IMG/VR virus record: IMGVR_UViG_3300032083_001576
Span: 1-64,000 of that record
Strand: one strand, 5' to 3'
From: a virus
DNA length: 64,000 nt
Within the stretch, counting starts at the first letter, position 1, and the number at the start of each line of letters is the position of its first letter. The notes under the pieces were generated by a model, which worked only from the letters and a program-made list of their open reading frames with translations, was not told the DNA's origin and did no database searches. Shown piece by piece: positions 1 through 6,999 of the stretch. The translations under genes were made by a program, and so were the position numbers.

Positions 1-169
1 TAACCAATATCATATACATTTCAATCAAAAATTTATGTTTGTTTTTAGTCAATTTATCTATGTTGTCTTTTAACCACTTTAATTCTTTCTTAAAATGTTT
101 TCGTGCAATCTCACGATTAGCTTTCATAGTGCTTGGTTTAGGTTTTTTATAATATGGATTAAAATTCAT
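1..169 (-). CDS. Unknown lysine-rich protein, 3' part cut by window edge
   Basis: An ATG at 169 opens a frame that runs off the left edge, so only the first 56 residues are visible. They start MNFNPYYKKPKP and continue as a basic, probably helical stretch rich in Lys. The start lies inside the end of the upstream zinc-knuckle gene, an overlap of 11 bases, which is the usual packing here. I recognise no domain and cannot give the length of the protein. Confidence 0.6.
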   Translation of the reverse strand, partial: MNFNPYYKKPKPSTMKANREIARKHFKKELKWLKDNIDKLTKNKHKFLIEMYMILV

Positions 170-290
170 CTAACCTCGCTGGTAGTACAAATACTGTATT
201 ACATTCATCACAACACCTACCTTTGAATATAGGTTCTGCGTTGTGTCCAAATTCATCATCAATCCAATTATTACAAATATCACATTCCAT
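159..290 (-). CDS. Zinc-knuckle miniprotein (43 aa)
   Basis: The protein has a CxxC pair near the N-terminus (CDIC, residues 3-6) and a CCDEC group around residues 28-32. It ends in VLPARLDEF. The pattern CxxC, then FGHNAEP, then GRCCDECN is typical of very small phage zinc-binding proteins of unknown role. The ATG overlaps the stop of the upstream gene in a TAATG junction, and the C-terminus overlaps the next gene. Zinc binding is inferred from the cysteines only. Confidence 0.75.
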   Translation of the reverse strand: MECDICNNWIDDEFGHNAEPIFKGRCCDECNTVFVLPARLDEF

Positions 291-472
291 TACAGAGCTT
301 CCCAATCTATATCAATGTTACCACCTTCATATTCAAAAACAACTTGATTTTCTGTTTCCGTATCGGATACATTATCCAATTTATTTAATTCTTCACAATT
401 ATATCTTTGAGTTCCACAAGCGTGACAATTCTCATCTCCACAGTGAACTCCATATTCATATTTTAATTCCAT
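290..472 (-). CDS. Hypothetical acidic protein with N-terminal Cys/His cluster (60 aa)
   Basis: Residues 10-20 hold CGDENCHACG, which could bind a metal. The rest is acidic (DTETENQVVFEYEG). The start has an AAAGGAG ribosome binding site about eight bases upstream. It is first in a run of overlapping small genes reading leftwards and follows an A+T-rich gap (475-554). I recognise no family. Confidence 0.65.
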   Translation of the reverse strand: MELKYEYGVHCGDENCHACGTQRYNCEELNKLDNVSDTETENQVVFEYEGGNIDIDWEAL

Positions 473-554
473 AATTTAATCTCCTTTAATTATACTATAA
501 TTTAGTAATTATATTACATATAAACAACAAATGAATTGTAACACTTTGTAACAA

Positions 555-785
555 CTACGTTACTGCATAAAAATCTTGTGATAAAATTCCATTCCTATTC
601 ATATAATCTTCTGTCAGCAATTGATGTAATTCATCTCTACCATTTTGTGACATCCAAGTTTCACGATGAAATTTACCATTAACTCTCATCTCTACTATTT
701 TAACACAATTATCTACTGATGACCAACAATACTCTACCTTGACATCATCTCCATTTTTAACTTTCCAATCATAAACAAAACTCAT
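555..785 (-). CDS. Hypothetical protein (76 aa)
   Basis: I place the start at ATG 785 (MSFVYDWKV) because AGGAG lies six bases upstream. A nine-residue longer frame exists but would overlap the preceding gene and lacks such a site. The protein contains WSSVDNCVKIVEMRVNGKFHR, suggesting a small beta-rich fold, and ends QDFYAVT. No family is recognised. It belongs to the small-gene run typical of early or accessory regions of T4-like phages. Confidence 0.65.
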   Translation of the reverse strand: MSFVYDWKVKNGDDVKVEYCWSSVDNCVKIVEMRVNGKFHRETWMSQNGRDELHQLLTEDYMNRNGILSQDFYAVT

Positions 786-795
786 AAAAACTCCT

Positions 796-900
796 TTACT
801 TTTTTTTGGCACAATACCAATTACAATAATTTTTACCTTTATAGTGGGCGTAGTTATTAGGGACTACATTATGATTTTTACCACACTTATCACAAATCAT
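796..900 (-). CDS. Zinc-knuckle miniprotein (34 aa)
   Basis: This very short frame reads MICDKCGKNH and ends YCNWYCAKKK. The two CxxC-like pairs (CDKC and CNWYC) are spaced as in a treble-clef or zinc-ribbon knuckle. The stop is followed at once by the AGGAG that serves the next gene, and the start touches the stop of the upstream gene. The codon arrangement and tight packing support it as real despite its size. Confidence 0.6.
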   Translation of the reverse strand: MICDKCGKNHNVVPNNYAHYKGKNYCNWYCAKKK

Positions 901-1184
901 TATTTAGCCTCCAAATTTAAGAAACAATTGTTATGTTCTTCCCACATACCCCAAATACTTGTTTTCCATTCATTATAAACAACAGTAGTTAAATCTTGTG
1001 TTTGTTCAATGAAATTAAAAAACGCTAATAAATCAGTATCACTTAAATTACAGAACCATTCATTATCTAAATCATAAACATGAGTTGTAGTTCCCTCATC
1101 TCTATCAATAGTTCCGTCAGTTAAAATTGGGTGGGTATTTAATTGTCTTGTTAATGCCGTTCCGACACTTTCTAATTTTATCAT
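900..1184 (-). CDS. Hypothetical protein (94 aa)
   Basis: I use ATG 1184 (MIKLESVG) as the start because AAAGGAGT lies immediately upstream. The longer frame from 1211 begins with MIRNDKRSF, whose codons supply that ribosome binding site. The protein has a DLDNEWFCNLSDTDLLAFFNF segment that looks helical, followed by an aromatic C-terminal part. I recognise no domain. Its upstream neighbour is the tRNA gene. Confidence 0.65.
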   Translation of the reverse strand: MIKLESVGTALTRQLNTHPILTDGTIDRDEGTTTHVYDLDNEWFCNLSDTDLLAFFNFIEQTQDLTTVVYNEWKTSIWGMWEEHNNCFLNLEAK

Positions 1185-1291
1185 AAAACTCCTTTTATCA
1201 TTTCTTATCATATTATAAATTAAGGAATATTATGCTAAATTACAATAGTTAAATTGTAACAATTTGTAACAGATTTGTTACATTTGGATTG

Positions 1292-1364
1292 TGGAGCTGA
1301 TAGGATTCGAACCTACGACTTCTTCCGTGCAAGGGAAGCACTCTCCCAACTGAGTTACAGCCCC
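1292..1364 (-). tRNA. tRNA-Ala (UGC)
   Basis: The minus strand folds as a cloverleaf. The acceptor is GGGGCTG paired with CAGCTCC. The D arm is ACTC/GAGT. The anticodon stem is CTTCC/GGAAG with loop CTTGCAC, giving anticodon TGC. The T arm carries TTCGAAT. Acceptor pair 3:70 is G:U, the hallmark identity element of alanine tRNAs. The discriminator is A. The next bases are CAA, so the 3' CCA is not encoded and must be added by the host. It is the only tRNA I find in the window. Confidence 0.93.
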
Positions 1365-1370
1365 AATGAT

Positions 1371-1535
1371 TTAATCTCTTATTTTTATTTCAACTAATCT
1401 AACAGAATAACCTAATTCATCAAATTGCTTTTCTGTCATTTGTTTTCTTTTCATAAAAAATTTTTTAGATTCTTCTAAGTTTAACAACATTGGTGCTTTG
1501 TCAATCACTTCATCATTTAATACTAATTCATACAT
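1371..1535 (-). CDS. Hypothetical protein (54 aa)
   Basis: The frame begins MYELVLNDEVIDKAPM and contains a basic helix (ESKKFFMKRKQMTEKQ), ending LVEIKIRD. The ATG forms a TAATG overlap with the stop of the metallopeptidase-like gene, so the two are probably translationally coupled. It ends seven bases before the tRNA gene. No domain is recognised. Confidence 0.6.
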   Translation of the reverse strand: MYELVLNDEVIDKAPMLLNLEESKKFFMKRKQMTEKQFDELGYSVRLVEIKIRD

Positions 1536-1945
1536 TAAAACAACCCCTCTTTCTTGAATTTATTATACCATTTTTTCCAATTCTTTTTACCAAAGTTCTC
1601 AGCGTTGATTTCATACTTGTTATCATCGTATTGGTGTTTACCTTGTTGAATTTGTATGTTCATTTCTAATTCATACATTTCTTTGAACTTTTTCCAACCA
1701 TATTTCTTGGCATCCATCGCGTGATAGATTTCGTGTATGATTGTGGTTAAGAAATCTTCAACTTGTCTTTTTTTAATTGTTTTATATCTTGTTGATAACT
1801 CCAATGTTCCAGTATCCACATTGTAATGTGCGTGGTCTTTCATTGACTTTTCTTTTACCTTAACGCTACCAACCTTGTAGTATTTCAGTAAATCTGAAAT
1901 CATTTTGTTTTTATTTGCCTCTGATATAAATTCTCTTATTAACAT
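1535..1945 (-). CDS. Zinc metallopeptidase-like protein (HExxH)
   Basis: The protein is 136 aa with a metal-binding motif HEIYHAMD around residues 70-77, preceded by the hydrophobic helix FLTTII. HExxH is the zincin signature, with two His zinc ligands and the catalytic Glu. A third ligand may be the Glu or Asn in YEINAENFG near residue 112. The short length and the segment after the motif recall SprT-like and small phage putative metallopeptidases. The substrate is unknown. It sits in a chain of overlapping small genes, with TAATG junctions on both sides. Confidence 0.65.
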   Translation of the reverse strand: MLIREFISEANKNKMISDLLKYYKVGSVKVKEKSMKDHAHYNVDTGTLELSTRYKTIKKRQVEDFLTTIIHEIYHAMDAKKYGWKKFKEMYELEMNIQIQQGKHQYDDNKYEINAENFGKKNWKKWYNKFKKEGLF

Positions 1946-2205
1946 TAGCCTCTCTTAATCACATGTTTCCAACGACTACCACTAAACTCTGGCTCTCCAT
2001 TTTTGTTTTCATCTAAAAATGGACTGTTGTGATGTATGTTAATTGTACTACCTGATATTTCACTTGGGTTATCAACATAATCATCAACAACTTTTTTAGC
2101 TTCATCTAAAATTTCTTTTTTAAGTTTTTCTAATTCTTCTCTTTCTTCTTTTGTTAAATCATCATCTTCCATCATTTCTATCATCTCCATACCTGGCCCA
2201 CACAT
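1945..2205 (-). CDS. Hypothetical acidic, helical protein (86 aa)
   Basis: The N-terminal half is Met- and acid-rich (MEMIEMMEDDDLTKEEREEL) and predicted to be a long charged helix. The C-terminal half (SGSTINIHHNSPFLDENKNG) looks extended and ends WKHVIKRG. No family is recognised. Both ends overlap neighbours by one base or a few bases, indicating co-translation with the metallopeptidase-like gene downstream. Confidence 0.6.
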   Translation of the reverse strand: MCGPGMEMIEMMEDDDLTKEEREELEKLKKEILDEAKKVVDDYVDNPSEISGSTINIHHNSPFLDENKNGEPEFSGSRWKHVIKRG

Positions 2206-2405
2206 TATAGAAAACTCGCACTTACTTGACTATAATCAACCCACCAAAGTTTTCCACTTCTATCTTGAACTCTTAATTTACTTTCTTCAAGAGTATCAAT
2301 TTTACATATGGTGTTTTTATACAACATACCATCAACCGTTGGTATATCTTGTTGAATACAAACTCTGTCACTTATTTTTAGTTTTGTACCTTTAATGTCT
2401 TTCAT
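2205..2405 (-). CDS. Hypothetical small beta-rich protein (66 aa)
   Basis: The sequence LKISDRVCIQQD ... KLRVQDRSGKLWWVDYSQV has the alternating hydrophobic pattern of a small SH3-like beta barrel. That reading is inference from pattern only. It starts 13 bases after the stop of the HNH-like gene, with AGGAG a little further than usual from the ATG. No function can be given. Confidence 0.6.
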   Translation of the reverse strand: MKDIKGTKLKISDRVCIQQDIPTVDGMLYKNTICKIDTLEESKLRVQDRSGKLWWVDYSQVSASFL

Positions 2406-2418
2406 CTATAACTATCTC

Positions 2419-2922
2419 CTATTTACAAAATTTCTTAGCACTTGGAAAGTAACCATTAAACGAGTAATAACAATTCGCACACAACAATCTAATGTTACCA
2501 TCCAACCAATTCTTACTATCACCATCTTTAAAATCTATCCCTAAACATACTTTACCTGTAGCTAAGTTAGTTTCATTATAACCACAATTGTGACACTCTT
2601 CTAACCAATAGCCTTTTTTAATCAATTCTTCTTTGACTGTTGATTGACTCCACTTTCTCGGAACTTTTCTCTTACCAAGTATTATATCTTCAACATTAGT
2701 GGTTCTGGTTACCCAACCTTTTTGAATACCCACACCTTTTTGGTTCAAATGTTGTTCAAATACTTTGTAATACTTAGCCCACTTTCTATAAGTGGTGTAA
2801 CATACATTCATCCATTTAGCCGCAGCCATATTAGACTTCGTATGTTTTTGAGCTTCCAATATCATATTCTTGGTTATTACTTTTCTTCTACCAGGAATGT
2901 TTAAGGGACGATTCGCACTCAT
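2419..2922 (-). CDS. HTH plus degenerate HNH/zinc-finger protein
   Basis: The protein is 167 aa. Residues about 20-55 (TKSNMAAAKWMNVCYTTYRK) look like a helix-turn-helix that recognises DNA. Residues about 110-165 carry CHNCG and LLCANC, the two zinc-binding pairs of an HNH domain, with the spacer LGIDFKDGDSKNWLDGNIR. In active HNH nucleases this spacer reads DHxDG...N..NLR and the segment after CxxC supplies a His. Here the first catalytic His position is Phe and the last is Tyr. It therefore looks like a DNA-binding relative that has lost nuclease chemistry. A specialised homing-like nuclease remains possible. Confidence 0.65.
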   Translation of the reverse strand: MSANRPLNIPGRRKVITKNMILEAQKHTKSNMAAAKWMNVCYTTYRKWAKYYKVFEQHLNQKGVGIQKGWVTRTTNVEDIILGKRKVPRKWSQSTVKEELIKKGYWLEECHNCGYNETNLATGKVCLGIDFKDGDSKNWLDGNIRLLCANCYYSFNGYFPSAKKFCK

Positions 2923-3161
2923 TATGTTTTCTGAAATACTTTTGTTTTTGGTGCAAAGTTGAAAATCTTCTGAGTTTTTAAATGTCTTCCCTCTGTTGAA
3001 CTAACTTTACGCCAAGGTGTATTTTGAAATGAGTCTTTTGGGTCGTTTGTTTGCCAAAACAATTCATCAACCTCTAAATCTTCGAAATAATATTGTTCAA
3101 AATCTTGACTTAAATTACTTGGTGGATTATACATATCACCAACTGAATTATTCTCCGCCAT
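2922..3161 (-). CDS. Hypothetical protein (79 aa)
   Basis: Asn-, Asp- and aromatic-rich N-terminus (NLSQDFEQYYFEDLEVDELF) followed by a basic tail (FNFAPKTKVFQKT). The acidic-then-basic composition suggests a protein- or nucleic-acid-contacting peptide rather than an enzyme. The stop overlaps the ATG of the HNH-like gene (TAATG). I do not recognise a family. I considered a small transcription co-activator such as gp33 but see no motif that would support it. Confidence 0.55.
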   Translation of the reverse strand: MAENNSVGDMYNPPSNLSQDFEQYYFEDLEVDELFWQTNDPKDSFQNTPWRKVSSTEGRHLKTQKIFNFAPKTKVFQKT

Positions 3162-3389
3162 TTATTTTACCTCTTGCCAATTTCCTGACTCTTGGACTAT
3201 TCCAGCTATAGCTTCGAACTCACTTTTTACTTCATTAAAAAGATTGATTTCATTATAATCACCATCAATATTTTTTGATTTTTTACCTTTTGGCACAAAC
3301 ACCGATTGGTCTAATTTATCATACATTGAATCTAATGCGTTTTTGATTATCTGTATTTGGTCGTAACCTTCTTTACTTATCTTTGACAT
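3162..3389 (-). CDS. Hypothetical helical protein (75 aa)
   Basis: Starts MSKISKEGYDQIQIIKNALD and looks mostly alpha-helical, with a central basic loop (VPKGKKSKNIDGD). No cysteines or signal peptide. It abuts the next gene directly and overlaps the previous one by 17 bases. No domain is recognised. Confidence 0.55.
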   Translation of the reverse strand: MSKISKEGYDQIQIIKNALDSMYDKLDQSVFVPKGKKSKNIDGDYNEINLFNEVKSEFEAIAGIVQESGNWQEVK

Positions 3390-3588
3390 CTCTGTCCTCC
3401 TGTAATAACTTTTTTTCTGTTTCTTTTATTTTATCAATATCATCTTTTAAATGTTTATTAATAAATTCACTAACATCAACATTAAGTCTTTTTAATTCAC
3501 TTAATGCTAATTCTTTGACAAACTCTTCTTGTTCTGAATCCAAAACTGTTGTCATTAATTTTGTTATATAACTACCTAATTTATTCAT
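3373..3588 (-). CDS. Hypothetical charged helical protein (71 aa)
   Basis: Nearly the whole protein is charged helix (ELALSELKRLNVDVSEF, then IDKIKETEKKLLQEDRDVKDK), consistent with a coiled-coil or a small adaptor. It follows the lipoprotein gene with an eight-base overlap and so probably shares its mRNA. Function unknown. Confidence 0.55.
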   Translation of the reverse strand: MNKLGSYITKLMTTVLDSEQEEFVKELALSELKRLNVDVSEFINKHLKDDIDKIKETEKKLLQEDRDVKDK

Positions 3589-4024
3589 TTATTTGTATCC
3601 TTATATTATCTAACCATTGGTTATCATATTCATCATAATACACAACCCAAATGGTTGCAATCTGTCCTATGTTTTCTTCCATTACTCCCATCATTTGATA
3701 AGCGTAACCATCATCTGATGAATAACCACTACCATTAACAACAGGTATATCTTCACAAAAATCCCAAGTACAACCTTCAAAAGTCACATCAGTAACCCAT
3801 TCTACATATTCATACTCATAACCAATGTATGCCCGTAATTGTGTAAATGTTTGTATAGAACCCTCATTAAAATCCAAATGATAAACACCATCTTTATCCA
3901 TTGGTAAATCTGGTGCTTCTATATTTAAATAACAATAATCACAGCTAGAATTTGGATTATCACAACCAATAAACAACATACTGATTATGTATATAAATAT
4001 ATATTTAATTATATTTCTCATCAT
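3581..4024 (-). CDS. Phage-encoded lipoprotein
   Basis: The 147-aa protein begins with a basic residue, a hydrophobic stretch (IIKYIFIYIISMLF) and the lipobox LFIGC, with the Cys at about residue 21. That predicts signal peptidase II processing and lipid anchoring. The mature part is acidic and aromatic, with two further Cys pairs (CDYCYL; FEGCTWDFCED) that could form disulfides in the periplasm. AAGGA precedes the first ATG, and a strong sigma70-like promoter lies 30-60 bases upstream, so it is probably made early. Known phage lipoproteins include superinfection-exclusion proteins and spanin subunits. The early promoter favours exclusion, but this is inference. Confidence 0.75.
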   Translation of the reverse strand: MMRNIIKYIFIYIISMLFIGCDNPNSSCDYCYLNIEAPDLPMDKDGVYHLDFNEGSIQTFTQLRAYIGYEYEYVEWVTDVTFEGCTWDFCEDIPVVNGSGYSSDDGYAYQMMGVMEENIGQIATIWVVYYDEYDNQWLDNIRIQINE

Positions 4025-4057
4025 TTTTTTATCCTTTTTATTATATTATATAGTAAT

Positions 4058-4087
4058 AATATAAGAATAATTTACTATATGAGTCAA
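4058..4087 (-). promoter_or_regulatory. Sigma70-like promoter for the lipoprotein operon
   Basis: On the minus strand an A-tract leads into GCTTGACT. TTGACT (4087-4082) is the -35 box, and TATATT (4063-4058) the -10 box after an 18-bp spacer (TTATAT at 17). The same arrangement recurs before clamp, polymerase B, gp32 and polymerase A genes, which makes chance unlikely. Confidence 0.8.
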
Positions 4088-4094
4088 GCTTTTT

Positions 4095-4946
4095 TTATTC
4101 ATCAACAACAGCTCTACCTTTTAATTGTTCCCAATCTTTTTCTGGTCTTACTTCACAATTGGTTTCCCAAGCCCCAATTAATGTGTTTGGATATAAATCT
4201 AACTTATCTTTAGCTACACTAATTAGAGCGTTTATGTCCTTTGGAAAACAACTTCCTCCAAAACCATAGTGTCCATCAGGACCTGGTACAGACCAGTGAG
4301 ATTTTCCTAATCTTTCGTCATATGTGGCATATTCCGTAACTTTGTCGTAATCAATTCCTAATCTTTCACATATTTCAAATATTTCATTAGCAAATGATAC
4401 TTTCGTGGCCAAAAATGTGTTAGTCATATATTTAACCATTTCAGCTGTAGTAGAGCCAGTCTTTATTATGTGTGCCTTTGGAAACGCCTTGTAAAATAAT
4501 TGTCTAACCTTTGTTGACGCTGGTCTTGGTCCACCTATTATAATCCTATCTTGATTTTTAAAGTCTTCTATAAAATTAGCTTCTGTTAAAAATTCAGGAT
4601 TGAATATAACTTGTATGTGTTCACATTCGTCATTCAATCTCTCTGTTGTTCCTGGTGGTATTGTAGATTTTATAACTACAACTCTATTTGAACATTGCCT
4701 TACCAATGATAAATTATCTAATTCTGTAACCATTCCTTCAACTATACTTGTGTCACAACTACCATCTTTTTTCATTGGTGTTGGAAGACACACAAACAAC
4801 ACAGTGGATTTATCAACCAACTCTTCAATTGAATCACAATTTCTTTTTGTTTCATCTAAATCATAAGTTCTTATGGTATGATACTTTTTTAAACCCTCTT
4901 TTACAGCAGTTCCCACAAACCCTTGTCCTATTATACCTATTCTCAT
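4095..4946 (-). CDS. UDP-glucose/GDP-mannose dehydrogenase family, lacks C-terminal domain
   Basis: These enzymes oxidise a nucleotide hexose to the uronic acid using two NAD+. The N-terminal Rossmann motif GIIGQGFVGTA (residues 4-14) binds NAD. STIPPGTTERL and NPEFLTEANF are family signatures, and GFGGSCFPKD (around residues 228-237) contains the catalytic Cys. The protein stops only about 45 residues later, at 283 aa, whereas the family is usually near 400-450 aa with a C-terminal UDP-sugar-binding domain. It either works as a shortened form or pairs with another protein. It ends just before the lipoprotein promoter and overlaps the upstream epimerase gene by four bases. Confidence 0.88.
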   Translation of the reverse strand: MRIGIIGQGFVGTAVKEGLKKYHTIRTYDLDETKRNCDSIEELVDKSTVLFVCLPTPMKKDGSCDTSIVEGMVTELDNLSLVRQCSNRVVVIKSTIPPGTTERLNDECEHIQVIFNPEFLTEANFIEDFKNQDRIIIGGPRPASTKVRQLFYKAFPKAHIIKTGSTTAEMVKYMTNTFLATKVSFANEIFEICERLGIDYDKVTEYATYDERLGKSHWSVPGPDGHYGFGGSCFPKDINALISVAKDKLDLYPNTLIGAWETNCEVRPEKDWEQLKGRAVVDE

Positions 4947-5812
4947 TTACTATCCTCTAACCATTTTTTTACATAGTCTTTTAAATCACCTTTAGGTTTA
5001 TAACCTAATTGTTTTTCTGCCTTTGAATAATCACATAAAGTTACATCATATTCACCCGGTCTTTGTGGTATATACTTTGTTTTACAATTGAACATTTTAG
5101 CTAATTCATTTATTGAATAATTTACTCCACTACCTAATTCAAATATTTCACCCTTGTGATTTTTACCCACACAACTAATTAAACCATCAACGATGTCATC
5201 TATGTGAGTAAAATCTCTTCTCTGCTCACCATCACCAACAATAGTTAATGGTTTATTATTTAAATACTGATTTTCAAATATACCTATTACAGTGGCGTAT
5301 GTTCCACTTCTTATATGATGTGGACCATAAACATTATAAAATCTACATATTGTAGTGTTTAAATCATATACTTCACTGTATAACTTACATAACTCCTCAC
5401 CACCATATTTAGACCACGCATATGGACTTCCATATAACCCATGATGTTTTGAACTTGAACCAGCATAAATTACAGGTATTTTATACTTACGAGATAATTC
5501 CAAAATATTTAAAGTTCCATCAAAATTATTTATTATGGTTTCACTTGGGTTTTTTATCGAGGGTTGTATTCTTGCCAAAGCCGCCATATGAAATATTACG
5601 TCAACACCATTTATAACATCATCCATCTTTCTATTTTTAAAATAATCATTATGTGAAATATCTATTAAAAATAACTTAGCTTTTTTGTTTATATTGTACT
5701 GACTACCTGTTGATAAGTTATCAAATATAATTACCTCATGACCATCATTAACCAATCTATTAACTAAATTAGTTCCAACAAAACCAGCACCACCTGTTAC
5801 TAAGATTCGCAT
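4943..5812 (-). CDS. NAD-dependent nucleotide-sugar epimerase/dehydratase (extended SDR)
   Basis: The glycine motif TGGAGFVGTNL (residues 6-16) binds NAD(P). The catalytic YxxxK is seen as YAWSK (near residue 133), preceded by the Ser-rich SSSKHHGLYGS. At 289 aa it is slightly shorter than GalE (about 340). RFYNVYGPHH and RRDFTHIDDIV are typical of UDP-glucose 4-epimerase and UDP-glucuronate decarboxylase relatives. Coupled by ATGA-type overlap to the dehydrogenase downstream, it may act on that enzyme's product or precursor. Exact substrate cannot be read from sequence. Confidence 0.88.
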   Translation of the reverse strand: MRILVTGGAGFVGTNLVNRLVNDGHEVIIFDNLSTGSQYNINKKAKLFLIDISHNDYFKNRKMDDVINGVDVIFHMAALARIQPSIKNPSETIINNFDGTLNILELSRKYKIPVIYAGSSSKHHGLYGSPYAWSKYGGEELCKLYSEVYDLNTTICRFYNVYGPHHIRSGTYATVIGIFENQYLNNKPLTIVGDGEQRRDFTHIDDIVDGLISCVGKNHKGEIFELGSGVNYSINELAKMFNCKTKYIPQRPGEYDVTLCDYSKAEKQLGYKPKGDLKDYVKKWLEDSK

Positions 5813-6999
5813 TTTATTAAATCCTTTTCATAGGTTTTTATTTTATTAATTTGTATTTTAAATATGTCTAATTCAAAACTACCCTCTTCAAGTTCTTCAT
5901 CGTTTGCCAATATCTCTGATAAAGTTTGTATGTAACCATAACTATTACTAAAAAAATCAAGAGCGTCAAACCTAACTTCAATATCATTTTGTTTTTCAGA
6001 ATCGATAGAATATATTCTTTTATTTAAATCAAACATTGTATTTGGTTGTTCTCTATCGATATAATCTTGAGCGTATGTATCTACATAAATCGTTGAACAC
6101 CACGGCTCTAACTCTTCTAACAATTGTTCATTACAATTTTTAATCACAAGACCAATATCATACTTTGGTGGTACGATTGGTTTTAAATGGGCATCGTGTT
6201 TTACAAAGTGCCCCCACTTACGAATAAAGTTACGAGTGCTTCTGATGTTTTGTTTCATCCACTCATCAGTCTCTCTGTTTTTCATAAACACTTCACCATT
6301 TGGATTTCGTTTAGCACCATCAGCAAATCTTGAACCTCTACAGGTCATATGATATACAAAACCTCTCCAAGTTTGAATAAATTTATATCCATTCAAAAGA
6401 AATCTATTAAATATATCCGAATCTTCTTTTGATTGTGGAGCATACAATGGGTCATGTCCTCCAATGGATTGAAAATCTTCTTTCATTATAGCCCACGGCG
6501 CAAATATACCATTTGTTGTGGTTTCTTTTTTAAGTGATTCATAATCTTTTAAAAGTTCTTGTTCTTTAAATTCTTCAGGTTCAATACCATAATCAGCCAA
6601 TATCTTCTCAGGACCAGCTGGATGTAGAGGTGGTTCTATTCTTGTTCCACTAACCACAACACCTTTCTTGATATATTTGTTCACTTCTTTATCAAGACCA
6701 GGTAATGCATACATATCAGCGTGATATATCATAACAATATCATTTGTAGCATAATCGTTAATCAATGTATCGTATAGAATTGTATGTCCCAATCTTGTAG
6801 GGCCTTCGTTTCTATGAATTTTTACATTTGGGTCTTTTTTCTGAATCTCTTGCATCCACTCCCAAGTTCCATCATTTGAAAAATCATCAGCCATACATAT
6901 TTCATGTATGTATCCAAGATTCTTTCTGATAGAATTATAACTCCACTTGAGATACTTTAAATTGTTTCTACTTGGTTGTATAAAACTAATTGGTTTCAT
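5800..6999 (-). CDS. Family 2 glycosyltransferase (GT-A fold)
   Basis: The N-terminal half has the GT2 pattern. It shows PSRNNLKYLKWSYNSIRKN, then CMADDFSNDGTWEWMQE (nucleotide-binding Asp residues near 38-44), then MIYHADMYALPG, where HAD occupies the DxD position. GGHDPLYAPQSKEDSDIFNR resembles the acceptor region with its ED motif. The last 130 residues are an extra domain of unknown role. It overlaps both neighbours by about 13 bases. Likely transfers a sugar from a nucleotide donor to a surface glycan; donor unknown. Confidence 0.85.
   Translation of the reverse strand: MKPISFIQPSRNNLKYLKWSYNSIRKNLGYIHEICMADDFSNDGTWEWMQEIQKKDPNVKIHRNEGPTRLGHTILYDTLINDYATNDIVMIYHADMYALPGLDKEVNKYIKKGVVVSGTRIEPPLHPAGPEKILADYGIEPEEFKEQELLKDYESLKKETTTNGIFAPWAIMKEDFQSIGGHDPLYAPQSKEDSDIFNRFLLNGYKFIQTWRGFVYHMTCRGSRFADGAKRNPNGEVFMKNRETDEWMKQNIRSTRNFIRKWGHFVKHDAHLKPIVPPKYDIGLVIKNCNEQLLEELEPWCSTIYVDTYAQDYIDREQPNTMFDLNKRIYSIDSEKQNDIEVRFDALDFFSNSYGYIQTLSEILANDEELEEGSFELDIFKIQINKIKTYEKDLIKCES

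Noticed and set aside
223-474. Plus-strand frames such as 223-474, 2644-2904, 15170-15484, 31724-32110, 51208-51768 and 56557-56943
   Set aside because: They are shadows of real minus-strand genes in the same place, with low-complexity or antisense-type composition and no convincing ribosome binding sites.
475-554. Possible promoter (TTGTTT, 17 bp, TAAATT) before the 60-aa gene
   Set aside because: A+T-rich sequence makes such matches common, and it lacks the AAGCTTG box and TATATT found in the other five.
1210-1290. Possible promoter before the small genes at 900-1184
   Set aside because: Spacings between the -35-like and -10-like boxes are 14 or 22 bases, outside the normal range.
3977-4002. 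ATATATAAATATATATTTAA inside the lipoprotein gene, similar to the late motif
   Set aside because: It encodes the hydrophobic signal sequence (IIKYIFIYIIS), does not match the 13-bp core and is not followed by a start.
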